NCBI RefSeq assembly: GCF_021155765.1
Contig: NC_060105.1
Location: 10,263,001 to 10,327,000, forward strand
Source: Diprion similis
Lineage: Eukaryota; Arthropoda; Insecta; Hymenoptera; Diprionidae
Direction of reading: 5' to 3'
Length of the DNA: 64,000 nucleotides
Shown here piece after piece: positions 22,382 to 35,900 of this stretch. The translations under genes were made by a program, and so were the position numbers. Below the pieces are notes generated by a model. That model had not been told where the DNA came from. It saw nothing but the letters and a program-made list of their open reading frames with translations, and did not search any database. The first letter of the stretch is position 1; each line of letters opens with the position of its first letter.

Positions 22382-25182
22382 TTTCGTGGGAGATGAGTGC
22401 TTAGAGAAATGATAAACCAGTGTTCCGTAGATTCAGTCAGAGTTTCTGTAACCTTCAAAAACCTTGCAAACTGATATCGTAAACTTTATTTCTAAATTAG
22501 CTCGCGTCGTTTCTATTCTGTCTTTCTTATAGGGTGTGGCGTACTAAATTCTCGGTATCATTTGTCTTGACACGATACGGTCTTACACCCACGTAAACCA
22601 AAATGAATTAACAAAATGGAAACCAATGTAATCATTACGCCCTGCAGAAGTGATTTTGGGCTACTTGGAAGTAGCGTCCCTTTAGAAGCCTGCAGTACCT
22701 GGATGGAACAAAGGTCCTTATACTCCTTAAATTCCGTAGTGAGGAAGAATAGGGAGGGCATACCTCTCTGGAATTACATACATTGTATAGTATAGTGTGT
22801 GGTACTAATAATAAGTACTAATACGCGTGTTTTCTGAGCGATTTGTACTTGTGCGAATATTTTGGTGGCTCGTGAAGAGAGGCGATTGTTTTTAGCGTTG
22901 ACAAAAGCCTTTTTTATCCGGAAACTTTCATAGTATAAATGATTAGCTTCGGATATTTTATGCAAGGTTCTGAAAACCTGGATCTAGATTACTGCACTAG
23001 CCAAACCTCAAATATATAGAGGCTTTAATAATCGCAGCTGCTCTACGACTATATAAACGATATTTATTCGTGGAACAGGATGACAAAAGTGTTTTTCGAA
23101 TGGCTGCGAGTAGTTTTCAAAATCGCTTTTTTAATCCCTCCGAAAGCGTTTTTGAGTAACTGGAATCCCGATTTTAGACTGATTTTTCAACACAGAACTA
23201 ATCTCATTAGCGTGTAAAAAATTAATGCCAGAGTTCGAAAGTTTATAATATTGAAAACTAATATCTAAATAGGAATATTTCTTTCTTGCAGTTTTGAATT
23301 TACCATCCAAATGACCAATTTCATGAAATTTAGAAAAAATCATGCTTTCTACGAATTTACTATTGCAATTTCGGCTCATAAAGAGTGACCTGAAATAAGT
23401 CCGAAGTTTTTCTGGAAATAAGTTTTCCCCGCTGGCGTACAGTGTTGACGGTGTCTGATGACGTCACTACTACCATCTGCGCCATCTGCGAGAGGCCACA
23501 TCGTGACTAGATCTATGGTTGGAACACCTATTCTCCTTAAACTATGGACTCTGCTTTTCAGGTTCATACTGTACATAGGACCGGCGAGCACGTTGATTTC
23601 GGTCATTTCATCTGAGACGCCGTGACGTGCGCATCGTAGCGACCCTGAACTTCACATAGAAACTTGCAAAGTAGCCACGCAGTCAGGTAGGTGTAGCATC
23701 CAACTGTTCAAACTTGAAGTACAGTATAAAATTATTACCATAATGAAGGTCAGTTAACAAATTTGTAATAAAATTACACTTGCCAATTAAACTTTTTTTT
23801 AAATCTCTTAATTTAGACCTTAATTATTGAAGGAGTATTAAAAAGTTAGTATAGTTTTTCAATGTACAAACAAATCCGTATTTCATTCCAGCAATAATTG
23901 AATTGTTATTATTATGCCACAAAAAATGAAGTTTAAAATTTTTTTTAACAATATTCTACCCTTGTTCATTTAACTGTAAATAATTGAATTGTGTTATCCG
24001 ATTCATTAATTAATGGGTTGCTCTACGGTGTCGGATGTTTAAATAAGCTATTTTTCAGGAATTAATTTCGGAAAAACTGCTGATGCAATATTGATATTTT
24101 TTTGATATCAACTCATCTAAATATTAAGGAGTGTGTACACAGTTTTAAAAGATAGAGTTCAGTTTTGGTATTTAGTGGCAAAAGTTTAATTATTTTACAT
24201 ATCAGATGTTTTTGATGCAGATTTCACGACCTTCTGCAAGTATGCGATCCGAATTCTACAAATATTTACTATGGCGATTTCGTAAAATGAATATGCATTG
24301 AAGTATTTTTGTTCGCAATTATGTATACAATTAACTGTTAAGCCCTTTATCGCGTTTGAGATACGTCAACTTCGAAATCGACCAGAGCACCCCCTTAAAA
24401 GTCGATCTTAATCGACTTGAAGCGAAACGGATTGGTTCTGAATTATCGACTATTTTCAACGAAAAATCGATTTCCGATTAAAGTCGAAGTCGACTTTGCC
24501 ATCCCTATTAAACTTGGCGATTCGCTGCCGCGAATCTTGCCAAATTTTAACTGTTCGAACTATTTTTTGAAGGGAAAAAAATAATAGTTGATTGTATACC
24601 AAGGATGCAAAGTAGATATTTTTACTTTGACTCCATGGTGTACACATATGCTTTATACAACAAAGGTGTAATTAAAAAATTTGTTTTCAAAGCCGCGTAC
24701 AAGAAAGAGATTTAAGTACTAGGATGTAAAAGTATACTTTTACGTACTCCGATGCACTTTTTTGTACCGTCGCTAAAACGATTGCTTCATGAATGTACCA
24801 GCTGTAATTGGGTTTGATTAAGTTTGACCGAAAACTTATTAATAGTACTTGCAGAGTAAATGAAACTTTCTTAGCTATCTAAAAGCACGAAATGGTCAAA
24901 TTGAGACTAAATATTCGACTCACGTGTATGATATTTTATAATCAAGCTCAAAATAGATGAAAACTTGAGTTTCAGATACTTCAGATACACAATTAATATT
25001 ATTCTTCATGTCACTTGTTCCACAGCAGCTCAATTTCATAATTTATTATCTATATAACTATCAGAATTCATTCAATATGATTCATTTAATTTAAAATTGT
25101 ATGTTCAGGTGGAAATATAACATCGAACAATATCATCACAGAGCAACTGCAATACCCTCAAGCTTAAAACGAGTCCAGCAAC
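22382..25182. other. Intergenic region, possible IMPDH leader exon
   Basis: No coding gene is supported. A CpG-richer patch at about 23600-23686 ends in a good donor (CAG|GTAGGT at 23687) and could be the 5' untranslated exon of IMPDH, splicing to an acceptor at 25107-25108, 74 bp before the IMPDH start codon. On the minus strand an open frame at 23376-23606 has no recognisable family and may just reflect this composition. A dispersed repeat copy lies at 24317-24430. Confidence 0.4.
24317..24430 (+). repeat. Dispersed repeat, copy with empty TTAA site
   Basis: Shares CTGTTAAGCCCTTT, GAGATACG and TCGAAATCGAC blocks, in the same order, with 42741-42847. Here the segment runs uninterrupted through a single TTAA at 24395-24398, whereas the other copy is split at that TTAA by a foldback element. 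Confidence 0.75.
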
Positions 25183-26757
25183 ATGGCAGATTACGTGATC
25201 AGTGATGCGAGTCAGGATGAGAAGGACCTTATTCCAAAAGATGGCCTTTCAGCCGCTCAACTCCTGTCTGGTGGAAACGGATTGACATATAATGACTTTA
25301 TTATTCTCCCAGGGTACATAGATTTCACTGCTAATGAGGTTGACCTTTCTTCGCCTCTCACTAAAAAGATTATCTTAAAAGTACCTCTGGTCTCTTCTCC
25401 GATGGACACGGTTACTGAATCCGATATGGCGATAGCTATGGCTCTGTCTGGTGGAATAGGTATAATCCATAACAACTGCACCGCAGAGTTTCAGGCGAAC
25501 GAAGTTCAGAAAGTGAAAAAATATGAACACGGATTTATCAGAGATCCGGTTGTCCTATCGCCAAACCATACTGTGCTCGATGTCCATAATGTGAAAACTA
25601 AGCATGGTTTTTGCGGCATCCCGATAACAGAGACCGGCAAACTAGGGGGAAAACTTGTGGGTATCGTCACATCTAGGGATATTGACTTTCTCCAGGACAC
25701 GTCGAGCCAACAGAATCTCAAGCTGGTACATGTGATGACTAGATTGAACAATTTGATAACTGGGACCTCCGGGGTGACATTACAGGAAGCTAATTCCATT
25801 CTAGAAAAATCAAAGAAGGGTAAACTGCCAATAGTGAATAATAAAGGTGAACTTGTTGCTCTGATGGCTAGGACGGACTTGAAAAAGAACCGGAGCTACC
25901 CAAATGCCAGCAAGGATGAAAACAAGCAGCTCCTGGTTGGTGCAGCGATCGGAACCCGTGAGGAAGATAAAGATAGGCTGCGACTGCTGGCAGCTTCGAA
26001 AGTCGATGTGATCGTCATAGACTCGTCTCAAGGGAATTCTCAATACCAAATCGACATGATTAAATACATCAAGTCCAAGTATCCAGAGCTGCAAGTAATC
26101 GCGGGTAATATTGTCACAAGAATGCAAGCAAGAAACCTCATACAAGCTGGGGCTGACGGTCTTAGAGTCGGTATGGGATCAGGATCGATTTGTATAACTC
26201 AAGAAGTAACTGCAGTCGGTAGAGCTCAGGCTACAGCTGTGTACAGTGTCTCAGATTACGCTAAAAATTTTGGAGTCCCTGTGATAGCCGATGGTGGTAT
26301 ACAGACTATTGGACACATAATCAAGGCGATGAGTTTGGGTGCGAGTACTGTGATGATGGGATCGCTGCTTGCGGGAACATCGGAGGCTCCAGGAGAGTAT
26401 TTCTTTAGTGATGGAGTCCGTTTGAAGAAATACAGAGGAATGGGGTCGCTGGATGCTATGAACCGAAAAGATGCGAATGGTTCGGCAATGGATCGATATT
26501 TTCATAATGAAATGGACAAAATGAAGGTGGCGCAGGGGGTCAGCGGGTCAATAGTTGACAAGGGTACAGTCCTAAAATTTTTACCGTACCTTCAATGTGG
26601 CATTAGGCATGGATGCCAGGATATTGGCGCAAAATCTGTATCCACCTTGCACCACATGTTGTACAATGAGGAGCTTAAATTTGAAAGGAGAACGCAGTCG
26701 GCACAGTTGGAAGGAAATGTACACAGCTTATTTTCATATGAAAAGAGATTGTACTGA
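25183..26757 (+). CDS. IMPDH: Inosine-5'-monophosphate dehydrogenase, intronless CDS
   Basis: Cytosolic enzyme that oxidises IMP to XMP with NAD+, the rate-limiting step of guanine nucleotide synthesis. The 524-residue product matches animal IMPDH end to end (human enzymes are 514 residues). It has the substrate-side loop [11 protein letters not shown], two CBS domains at about 115-235 ([18 protein letters not shown]), the NAD-site DSSQGNS, the catalytic loop [10 protein letters not shown] with the nucleophilic Cys at residue 337, the phosphate-binding ADGGI and MGSLLAGT motifs, the mobile flap, and the C-terminal SYEKRLY. The start is the first in-frame ATG and begins MADY as in vertebrate enzymes. 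The coding region has no introns; an acceptor at 25107-25108 suggests a spliced leader exon. AATAAA lies at 27119-27124. Drosophila's orthologue is raspberry. Confidence 0.98.
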   Translation: MADYVISDASQDEKDLIPKDGLSAAQLLSGGNGLTYNDFIILPGYIDFTANEVDLSSPLTKKIILKVPLVSSPMDTVTESDMAIAMALSGGIGIIHNNCTAEFQANEVQKVKKYEHGFIRDPVVLSPNHTVLDVHNVKTKHGFCGIPITETGKLGGKLVGIVTSRDIDFLQDTSSQQNLKLVHVMTRLNNLITGTSGVTLQEANSILEKSKKGKLPIVNNKGELVALMARTDLKKNRSYPNASKDENKQLLVGAAIGTREEDKDRLRLLAASKVDVIVIDSSQGNSQYQIDMIKYIKSKYPELQVIAGNIVTRMQARNLIQAGADGLRVGMGSGSICITQEVTAVGRAQATAVYSVSDYAKNFGVPVIADGGIQTIGHIIKAMSLGASTVMMGSLLAGTSEAPGEYFFSDGVRLKKYRGMGSLDAMNRKDANGSAMDRYFHNEMDKMKVAQGVSGSIVDKGTVLKFLPYLQCGIRHGCQDIGAKSVSTLHHMLYNEELKFERRTQSAQLEGNVHSLFSYEKRLY

Positions 26758-28479
26758 TTTATTAATAATAGCTATAACCAAAATGGTTATTGTCTGTTGA
26801 ATATATAACCAAATGGTTGAGCTAGCTAGCAGCTGCCAAGTACGTGAATTATGAGTTAGCTACTTGTAAGAACGTCAAAGGTTTCAACCAAATATTCCTT
26901 TAGTAACAAACTACATTCGAAAAAGTCCAGAAGGATGGAATCGCTGGACAGGATAAACTGTGAATTCTCAAATCTGAATATAGAATTATGAGATTTCTGC
27001 TAAATTGTTATTCATTGTGCCGATTCTGTATTATGCCTTCTATACCTTGACTATTCTACACTTTGAATTTCTTGTGTCTCGATTTTCCATATTAGTATCC
27101 GATAGAATATATTTTATAAATAAAGTGACAAAAGCACGAATCATCAGATATACGAAATCAAAAATGATATTTCAACTACATAGTTTACTATATTATTTTT
27201 AATCCAAGGTATATCCGATATATGTATGATATATCTAACGATTCGTGCTATTGTAATTTATTCTGTGATTTCTCACATATCTTGTCTAATTTACAAGATA
27301 AATCACGTAATAAATTACACGGCGAATTCTTCCATAACATTTTATGATCTATCACATGAACATTTTTAATAGGGGAGGTATTTATAGAGTAAGACCTAAT
27401 TAATATTTTCAAATTAATTAAACTACATTTTTCACTCCAAGAATTACAAAATTGTACAAATAAAAATGAATGTACTTATAAGTGATAATGTAACTGTATT
27501 TGTATGTATGTTTGTATAATATGTATGTATGATAAATTTTAGACGAACTCGATCTGCATGCCAAATCAGTTTTGATTTATTTATTGTACACGTAATTGGT
27601 AGATCTGTGCTATCATACTTTGATAAAACGTTTTTTGTGTATTAATTGTAAAAAATTTGATTCCGTATTACACAGAAAATTACGATACTGTAAAATGATA
27701 ATCGTATATGTATACTATAATTTTTAAACGAATAATTGAATTTTGTACTCTCGCCGTATTTGCCTCTATCCTTATTTGACCATCAATTTCAAATTATACA
27801 TGCTTTTTGTCAAGAACATTTGCTCATTCAATTTGAATGGAATTCTGATAAATTCTATTGGCGATGAGTTTGCGAGGCGCGGCATTTGAATTCCAGACCA
27901 CCTTTTCGCCTCCAGACCTACCAGTGGCGAAAAAATAAACTCAAAGAACGCTTAAAAATCAACCGTGACAATGGAGCTTTCTATCTCCCTAACTATAGAA
28001 ATTTTCGCTCACTCCCGCGATCTCTTCTCGACGAGGAATGTCTTAAACAATCCTGTAATCGATGACTCGCTTTGAATTTCCCGCCATTCGCGCACCCACT
28101 CGCTACCTGTGAATAGTCCGAAGGCGTAACAACAGGTAGCTCAATTTCGATATTCGATGGATCGACTCGAGCGATGGCGATGTCGATTTCGATAACTAAC
28201 CGGCTGAGGAGGGGGGGCCAAGCAGAGAAGCCACTAATGGCGGCGTTTAACTCTTCGCATTTGAAATTAGTACTTTAGTTATGTATATCGAGGCCCTCGA
28301 ATCGCACCGAGTTTCAAATAAAACGGGAAACAACGGCTCGTCGCGTTAGCGTGGTGAGCTAAGCTTGGCCCCGGGGCTAAGCTCGCGATTCTTCGCGCCT
28401 CGAACCTCTGACGACAGTCGGTGTCGGTGTCGTTGCGTGCGGGGTTAACCTATTCAGGCTAGTCCTTCGCCCTCGAACA
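26758..28479. other. IMPDH 3' UTR and promoter side of the ZAD gene
   Basis: AT-rich 3' UTR and spacer to about 27900, with a poly(A) signal at 27119-27124. From about 28000 to 28479 the sequence is CpG-richer and probably holds the first promoter and 5' UTR of the ZAD zinc-finger gene. No other gene is seen. Confidence 0.5.
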
Positions 28480-31400
28480 ATGACAATGAATGAGGATTTC
28501 AACTTCGCCGAACTCTGTCGGCTCTGCTCGTTGAAAAGTAACAACCATCTCCAGATATTCGACAAGGAGGGCGAGCAGCGGCAGCTCCTCTTCAAAATTC
28601 GTTCCTGCATACCAGCTGTGGTAAGCACATAACTACCTACATGTACAGAGACAATTGTAAATGCAGAGATTATCACTCTGTACTGCGCGAAAACCGTCCA
28701 ATCTCTAAATTTTTACCTACGACCTCCAGTCTTCCTGTAAGTCGAAGGATAATTACTTCCCGAATTTCGCAGCCTGTTTCACCGTCACGGATTTGCTCCG
28801 TCAATTATCGCGTTAAAAATTTATTCTTATTCCTGTTTTAAAACAATCCTCAGTTTGCCGCAGCAGTTTCGTCGTATTTACAACCTTTGGATGAAAGAAA
28901 CTGCGATTGTTTTTATTTGCTAACTTCGCAGTCGCAATTTTCGCCTGTCCAACACGTATCGCTTACAGTATTTGGCAATGCGTGCGAAGTATTGCAGCGG
29001 AAAAAGCCACATTACACCGGACTTTGCATTTGGCTTGAAATATCATTGTTTTGTTTTGTTTTGTTTTATTTTATCATGATTTGATCTCGAATTAATTTTC
29101 TCATTTTGTCAGGTTAATTAGGCTGAAAGTTTGCTCTGTAAATTTTTTTATAAACTAGTCGATCTTTGAACTAAGCATCTGTAAACAAATTCACTAAAGA
29201 CTTTGATGATTATTCGATGAAAAAAAAAAAAAAAAAAAAAAACGTCAACATTTGTTGTGTACATACATACATCAATTGTAAAGAACGGTAGAAAAATGTG
29301 GGCAAAGTTTGTTTCTGCAGGGAAAAACCGTAGCACAATGCTGAAAATAGTGTGCAAAATTTATTGCAAAGAAAAAAAAAACGTCGCTGTGAAAATAGAA
29401 AACGTAGATTGAAATGACTATTAATTGTAAAAAATTGCTGAAGAATTGATAGAAGATCTGAAAAAATTTGCACTGGGGAGAACTTAGCTCCTTACTTCCT
29501 GTGTTCAATCAACCTTTTCTTGTATCTTACATTTCCAGCAGGTGAATTAGTTGAAAATAAAAAAGATAATTTCAAGTATGTTTACATAAACGCAATTCAA
29601 TTCGTATCTTTGTCTTTGTTTCTTGGAATACACATGCTTTAAAAAAAACAAGGAACAAGACAATGCAGTTGGAAATATGCATTCACACGTCTTGAGAATC
29701 CCAATCGTAGTAATCCTGAGATAAAATAACTTCGTTTTTACCTCTAAATAAATTACACTTAGAGTCGAGTACTCAACCGTTGCATTTCGCACGAATGCAT
29801 GTGTGCAACGTTTCGTGGTCGTGGAAAATTTGCTGGTCGTAGAGTGTCTAGAAATGTTTCAACTTATCGCATCTATTAAATACGATGGTGGAAAATGATA
29901 TTCACACCTCACACTCGTACCATTCATATCTTTAACTAATTGCCAAATATTTTTCGCAGATTACCAAAGAAGATGCTCTCCCAAAAAATATCTGCCAGCG
30001 GTGCCTCTACAAATTGGACATGTTCTACGAGTTCAGAGCAAGCTGCATGACGACTGACACTGTGCTAAAGAATTATGCAGATAGTTTAAAACAGCTAGCC
30101 GCTTCAGTCAACAACCAGGTACACGTATGGAATTTTACATGATTACGTGGCTGAAGCTGGCGGCCAGAATCAGTAGCTAAACGGTCTAAAGTTCATTCGA
30201 ATAAGTAAGTGAAGTCCGAAATTCAAAATTTTGTCAAATACCTTGAATCCCAAATACTTTTTTATACAATTATGAGGATAGAATTGAAAATCTGCATTTT
30301 TCTATTTCCATAAAGTTGGCTGCTAACTCTGGTTGCTGGCTTCAGCTTCATTACACGATTCACGTAATTCGAATTTCTCCGTTCAAGCTTTACGCGAATC
30401 TAATTTCTTTTGTCGATACGCCAGCATCGAAGATCCCGCGCGGTTTGATTTCACGGGCTTCTGAATAATTGATTTGCAACACGAGACCGCGTATTACATT
30501 TCCGTAATCTTTTTTCCCTTGAATTATCCATGCTGGATTATAGTTTTTTGCAGAAAAGTTTTTGCACATTGCAGTGAAAGCATCATTCTTATTTTCTACT
30601 GTAAGAAACATGCGCGGCGAAAATACCTGATATAACTAACTAACTCGATAGCAAATTATCATCAATCGCATATTGCAATCGCAGATTAATTATGTGTAGT
30701 CCGAGTTTTACGGATGAGTGTAATCGCACCGATAATTATCCCGGTTTTAACAAAACGACCGTTCAAAATACATCATCGAGGGCCAAGCAGGTACACAAAT
30801 ATTGTTATTCTTCCAACGAACCCCGGCATATATTCTTCTCTCTCGGAATTCGGACGCTACTTATATATATTTATATACATATATACAATATATATATATG
30901 TATGCACATAATCCCCATACTTCGTGCTTATATATTATATGCTTCTCCGCCGAAACCGATACCTGACACGTTTTACACATACACCTGTTCGTATCCGATG
31001 ATAATATAGGGAGCATGTGAACAGTGGCTGCAGGTCGGTGGATGTATACGTGAAAGTTTTTTTTAGAGGGTCGCATCGTTCGATCGAGAAAAACATTAAA
31101 TTCTCACATTTCAACGGAACAGGTAAAGTCAGGAAAGTTTTTTAATCAAAATATAACCAAATTCCATTTTCGTAAAAAAATTATACCTACTTTGTGGGTT
31201 TCGTACGGATCGTTTGGCTGATGATTAATTTAATCTGATCCTGTGCGACGTCACAAACATAAAGCAATAACTGTACGGGTATAGGTGCTGTTCTTTCGTT
31301 TCATAGCTGCATTAGGACTATTTAGAAAAACCTATTTTTAGCACATTATCAGATAACAGTATTCCGCCGAAATTCCAAAAATATTTGAGCATGGTGTAAC

Positions 31401-32965
31401 CGTGTTCTAAAAACAACACGCAAAGTTTTTATTGACAGATTAAACTGTTATATTATTTTCTGACCTAGTGAAATAATAATTTCCAAGCGTATGTTTCGAG
31501 TTGCGACAAAGCTACACAAGAGAAGAAATTTTCCTTTTAATTATCGACGAACGCCGTTTCAAAGTTTAACTAAATTTAAAAAAAAAGTCATGAAATGGTG
31601 AAAAATTTATTTCGATTAGAAAGTGCAAACGCATCGCTAAGAGGGAAATCCGCAGCGGAGACACGTGCGTAGTAAAGCCGTGAACGATGAGTTCACGTCA
31701 TGACGCGAGGTGTAAATGGAGTAATATATATAACATATGAGGCATTCCGTAACGATTCGACCTGGGTTTGATCTTCGACCTGTCCGATTGAGATTTCGAT
31801 TTTTTATATCGGTGTTTCTATTCTGAAAGGTATTTAGATTTTTTAAATAATTTTTTCAATCAATTTTGATTCGTTTATAATTTTTAAAGCGAAAACATGG
31901 TTAGCCTGGTTTCTAAAATCTGAAAAAATTCGCAAAAATTTGGGGTGGGGTTGAAATTCCGAATTTGAAAGGTTCCGAAAACGCTTAATTCCGAGTTATT
32001 TGGCTGCGAAACTTGCAGTAAAGAAATCAAATTTTGAAAACGCAACAAAGTTCCGGAATACAAAATTCCGAAAATTCAAGTTCCGATGGAGCGAAATTCT
32101 GAAAAATAAGTTTCGATAGAGCAAAATTCCGGAAAATAAAATTTACTCACACAGTGTAGTTTACTCAACGAGTGGGTGTAAAATATCAGAGAATCCGAAA
32201 ATTGAAATGACGAGAATTGCGAACGTAAAAATATCAAAAATCTAAAACAAAATAAGACCAAAGTGGTGAGATTTCACCGAGTTAGAAATTCACAGAACTG
32301 AAAATCTTCGATCACTCAGAATTACGATGTTTCGAATTTTTAAATTCTCTTTCACAAAAATTCGGAATCTGACGCTTCCGGAACTATTCTCAAATTTGGA
32401 ATTTCAACCCCACACCGAGAATACTAATATATCCGCCACATGATTTTCCATAATTATTTCAGATTTTTAAATCGCATCGATCTGTAATATGACCAATTCG
32501 TTATCAAAACTTGTAGACAATTCAAATCGATTGTAAAAATTTGTAGAAAAAACTGATTTCGAGAGTCTACACACCCGTATCTAAAATCGCTCCCACAAAA
32601 TCAGAGACAAGTCGAGTTGGCACGGAATGCCCCATATATACACAGCTGCACAAAGCGTGCACATGCCGCACTGACGAGACTGTTTCGTGCGTGTGGTAGG
32701 TACGGGCCGTAGCCGAATAAAGGAACAAGATCCCCGTTGCAGTTGGCCTGCAGGTTCGGTTCACCGTCGGGGTTCTTGGTTCTTCGTCGGGTCGCGTTAT
32801 TCCCCCACCCGACGTCCGGCGCGAGCGCGACGAAGGATCTCGACTCGAGGATGGATCCCCCCCTCGGACCGCAACCCCAACCCCAGTTCTCTCGATTCCT
32901 CAATCCTCTTCCCTTCTACTCGGCACCGCCATAACCGAGAGTGTTGCTGCGAGAGCGAGAGCGTT

Positions 32966-32996
<31 letters not shown>

Positions 32997-35900
32997 TTCC
33001 TTCCATCGTCCGTCCGTCGTTCGCTGTTTGGTATTGATCGACGCGTCGCGGCGCCCTGCGTCGTGAATAGAGAGCGAAAGTGACTAGCGTTTTGCTGCTG
33101 CTGCTGCTGCTACCGCCTCTGCTTAACGCGACGAGAGGAAGAAAGGACGAGCCAACAATGCCGCAGTGTGTGTTTTTGGAGTGCAGTTCCGGCCGTCGGC
33201 TGGTGCAGTTACGACTCTAAAAGTGCAGCGGAGTCGCGTGTTCTTCGGAAGATCCTCGCGGCACGCCGCAGGTGCAGCACCACCCTGCCTCGGTCTGCAG
33301 AAAACCTGTTATTCCTCTTTTTGGCCCGCCTTTGTCGCCTGCTACTCCGCGTTCCTCACGCTCGCTTCGGGTGATCCAGAAAATCGAGCCTTCGGAGGCG
33401 GACGACGTCCCGAAAAGAGGGAAGAGCGAAGAGGGAAGAGAGAGGAGGAGGCCGTCCGATATCTCGCTGCCCCTCTCGACGATCCGCGCTCAATGTCAGT
33501 GTCAAGGTCGGCGGGCCGACGCACCGTCGAGGCGAACCTCGGCTGCCTCCCGCTTTTGAGTTCACGAACATCACCGAGCTAGGCGCTTCACTCTTTCGAC
33601 AATTCATCTTTTTCCGACATTTTTAACGAACGTATTACTGCCGTTGCGAAGAGGAGAGATTCTACTTGTCGTTCCCGCTGCTTTTAGGGCTGCTTCGTTT
33701 CTTGAACGACGATTTTACAGGACGGAGGAAACTATTGGAGCAACCGAACTGTATCTCGTCTGAATAATTTCGGTAAGCCATCGTCAGGGGATTCGGGGGA
33801 TTATCCTACCGGCGATTGCTGGGAAGGAATGGAATGGAATGGAATGGAATGGGAAGGGGCGGGAAGGTAGGGAGAAGTAAGGAAAGTGAGAGGGTGGGAG
33901 GGAGGCGAGAGTGTGCAAGACCGGCTGAGGAGATACGGAGACCAAGCTCGGTTGTATAGGAAACTCTGGTTTACTTCGACACTTCGATGTGGTTGTAGTT
34001 TCGACAACTTTGGTCTCTTTGTTCCGTGAGAATTCGTCATCTTTACTAACAGTATAGAATCTCTCGTGGCGAACGGTTAGAATGGGAATATTCATGAATC
34101 GTGTGGAAGATTGTGCAATTTATGACCACCCGGTGTAGACCAAGTTTCGATAAATCGTGTGGAAAACTTTTATAACGGACCCAAAGCCCAGTGAAATCGA
34201 TTTACAATTAGCAACAGGTCAGATGTTATAAGATTAAACGTTTTTTCTATCTCATCTGCTTCTCTTTGATTCGAAAACTTTGTGTCAAGGTACGTTTTAA
34301 CGCTTGATATAGTTTTTCTTACAACTCTGCTAGAATTTGAATAGAAAAATCGGATATGTATCGTTTTATGATATTCAAAGTTTTGTCTCTGATTTTCGAC
34401 AATACTATTTTCCAATTACCACTAACGCAGAGGTTCTGCTTATATCCTTCTATAAATTTATAAGTATAGGTGAAAAGGCCAGTAGACAATATCTGCTTTT
34501 GTTACAACAAAAGTATAACGCTAAGAAAGGCATTAACCAACTTGTTGAACCAACTTGTAAATTACAATTGGAGCAACCTGGTTCTCCAATTTCTCCAAGT
34601 GTTAAGTTGTTGTTACATGGAAAGAAAAATGTTTTGTTCTTAATTTGGAATCGATATTTTCCGCCTGTTTGTTCATTTCCGTAGTTTCGTTGTTCATTTT
34701 TCTTTTAAAACGAGTTCTAAAGCACTTATGCCATATTAAAATCCCTTTGTAATGGATACTTGCTGGTCACGTTTATCCTTGTGTTGCTTTGGTTTCGAAT
34801 GTCACGTGAACTCCTTGCGCGGAGGGAACAAGTCCATTCCGATTGAGGGAAATATGAAAAACTAAAAAATATCTGAAATTCTGAGGAAACCGAAGTTATG
34901 GGAAAGGGTAGAAAGAATACAGAACACGAGTTGTAAATCGGAACGACGAGGACGTGGTTGAAAAATTCAGCTGTGTACTTGAAAGGTTGAACATACAAAA
35001 TACGGATACAAAACTGCAGAACGACTCAGCAAAAGTTAGCAGAAAACATTCGGGGACCAGATGTGTGGCTGTAAATTAACCACTTAAGCTCTAGCGAAGG
35101 TTTTGGAAAGCTGCACTTGCATATGGAATATATAACCTTTACCCCCGAATTCACGAACGTCCGTTTACAATCTTGTGTTTTAATTGTTTTTATCTTATGA
35201 ATTAATTAACCAGCGTAAATTCGACCGTCAACAATAATAAAAACAGATTATTATAACAGGCCGTTATATATTACGCCCATTAAACTTGTAAACTTTACAG
35301 TAAAGAACAATAAACACTATAGATTAGTCCTTCGAAACGTTTGGACTCGCGTATTTTTAATAATACGGCAAATTTTTACAAACATCGCACGAGCAACCAT
35401 TTGTCTTATGTGATGCAGATATTTTGAAATCCGAATTAATTTCGTTTTACCTAACAACATTGATAAACGTGAAGAAATAACAAAAAATTGCGTAGAAAAT
35501 CTCAAACAGAGAGCTTTCGTGCCCAAACACTGAAGCCATAAATTCGTGGTTGCATATCGCGTGTGTGAACTCGCGAAAAATGTGTGGGTGCAGGCTTGAG
35601 AGTGAAAATTGTCGCGTTGTTCGTTGCATCACACAACGCATTGCATCGGTGTGCCACTGATCGAACAAACGATGGACCACCCGCGCTGCCTTGTGTCTTT
35701 TACGGAGCTTGTACAGCCGGTTACACTTTCTTCAGTTTTTTATCATACCGGAAAATTTATCTCGCTCGGGAGGCTTGTTTCGACTTTAACAATTAGGACC
35801 ATTTATCCCACAGATTGATTTATCAATTTAATTGTAAGAATGAAAACGATTTTCGCATCTAGTCAGTTATGAAATTGATATTTATTTATCGAATCACCTG

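Noticed and set aside
32967-32996. (CGT)10 run considered as a coding Ser/Asp repeat
   Set aside because: Lies in a probable untranslated leader; no supported reading frame uses it.
33166-33582. 138-residue open frame in the GC-rich island
   Set aside because: Overlaps equally long frames in other phases and on the other strand; the peptide is Arg/Ser/Pro-rich with no domain, so composition explains it.
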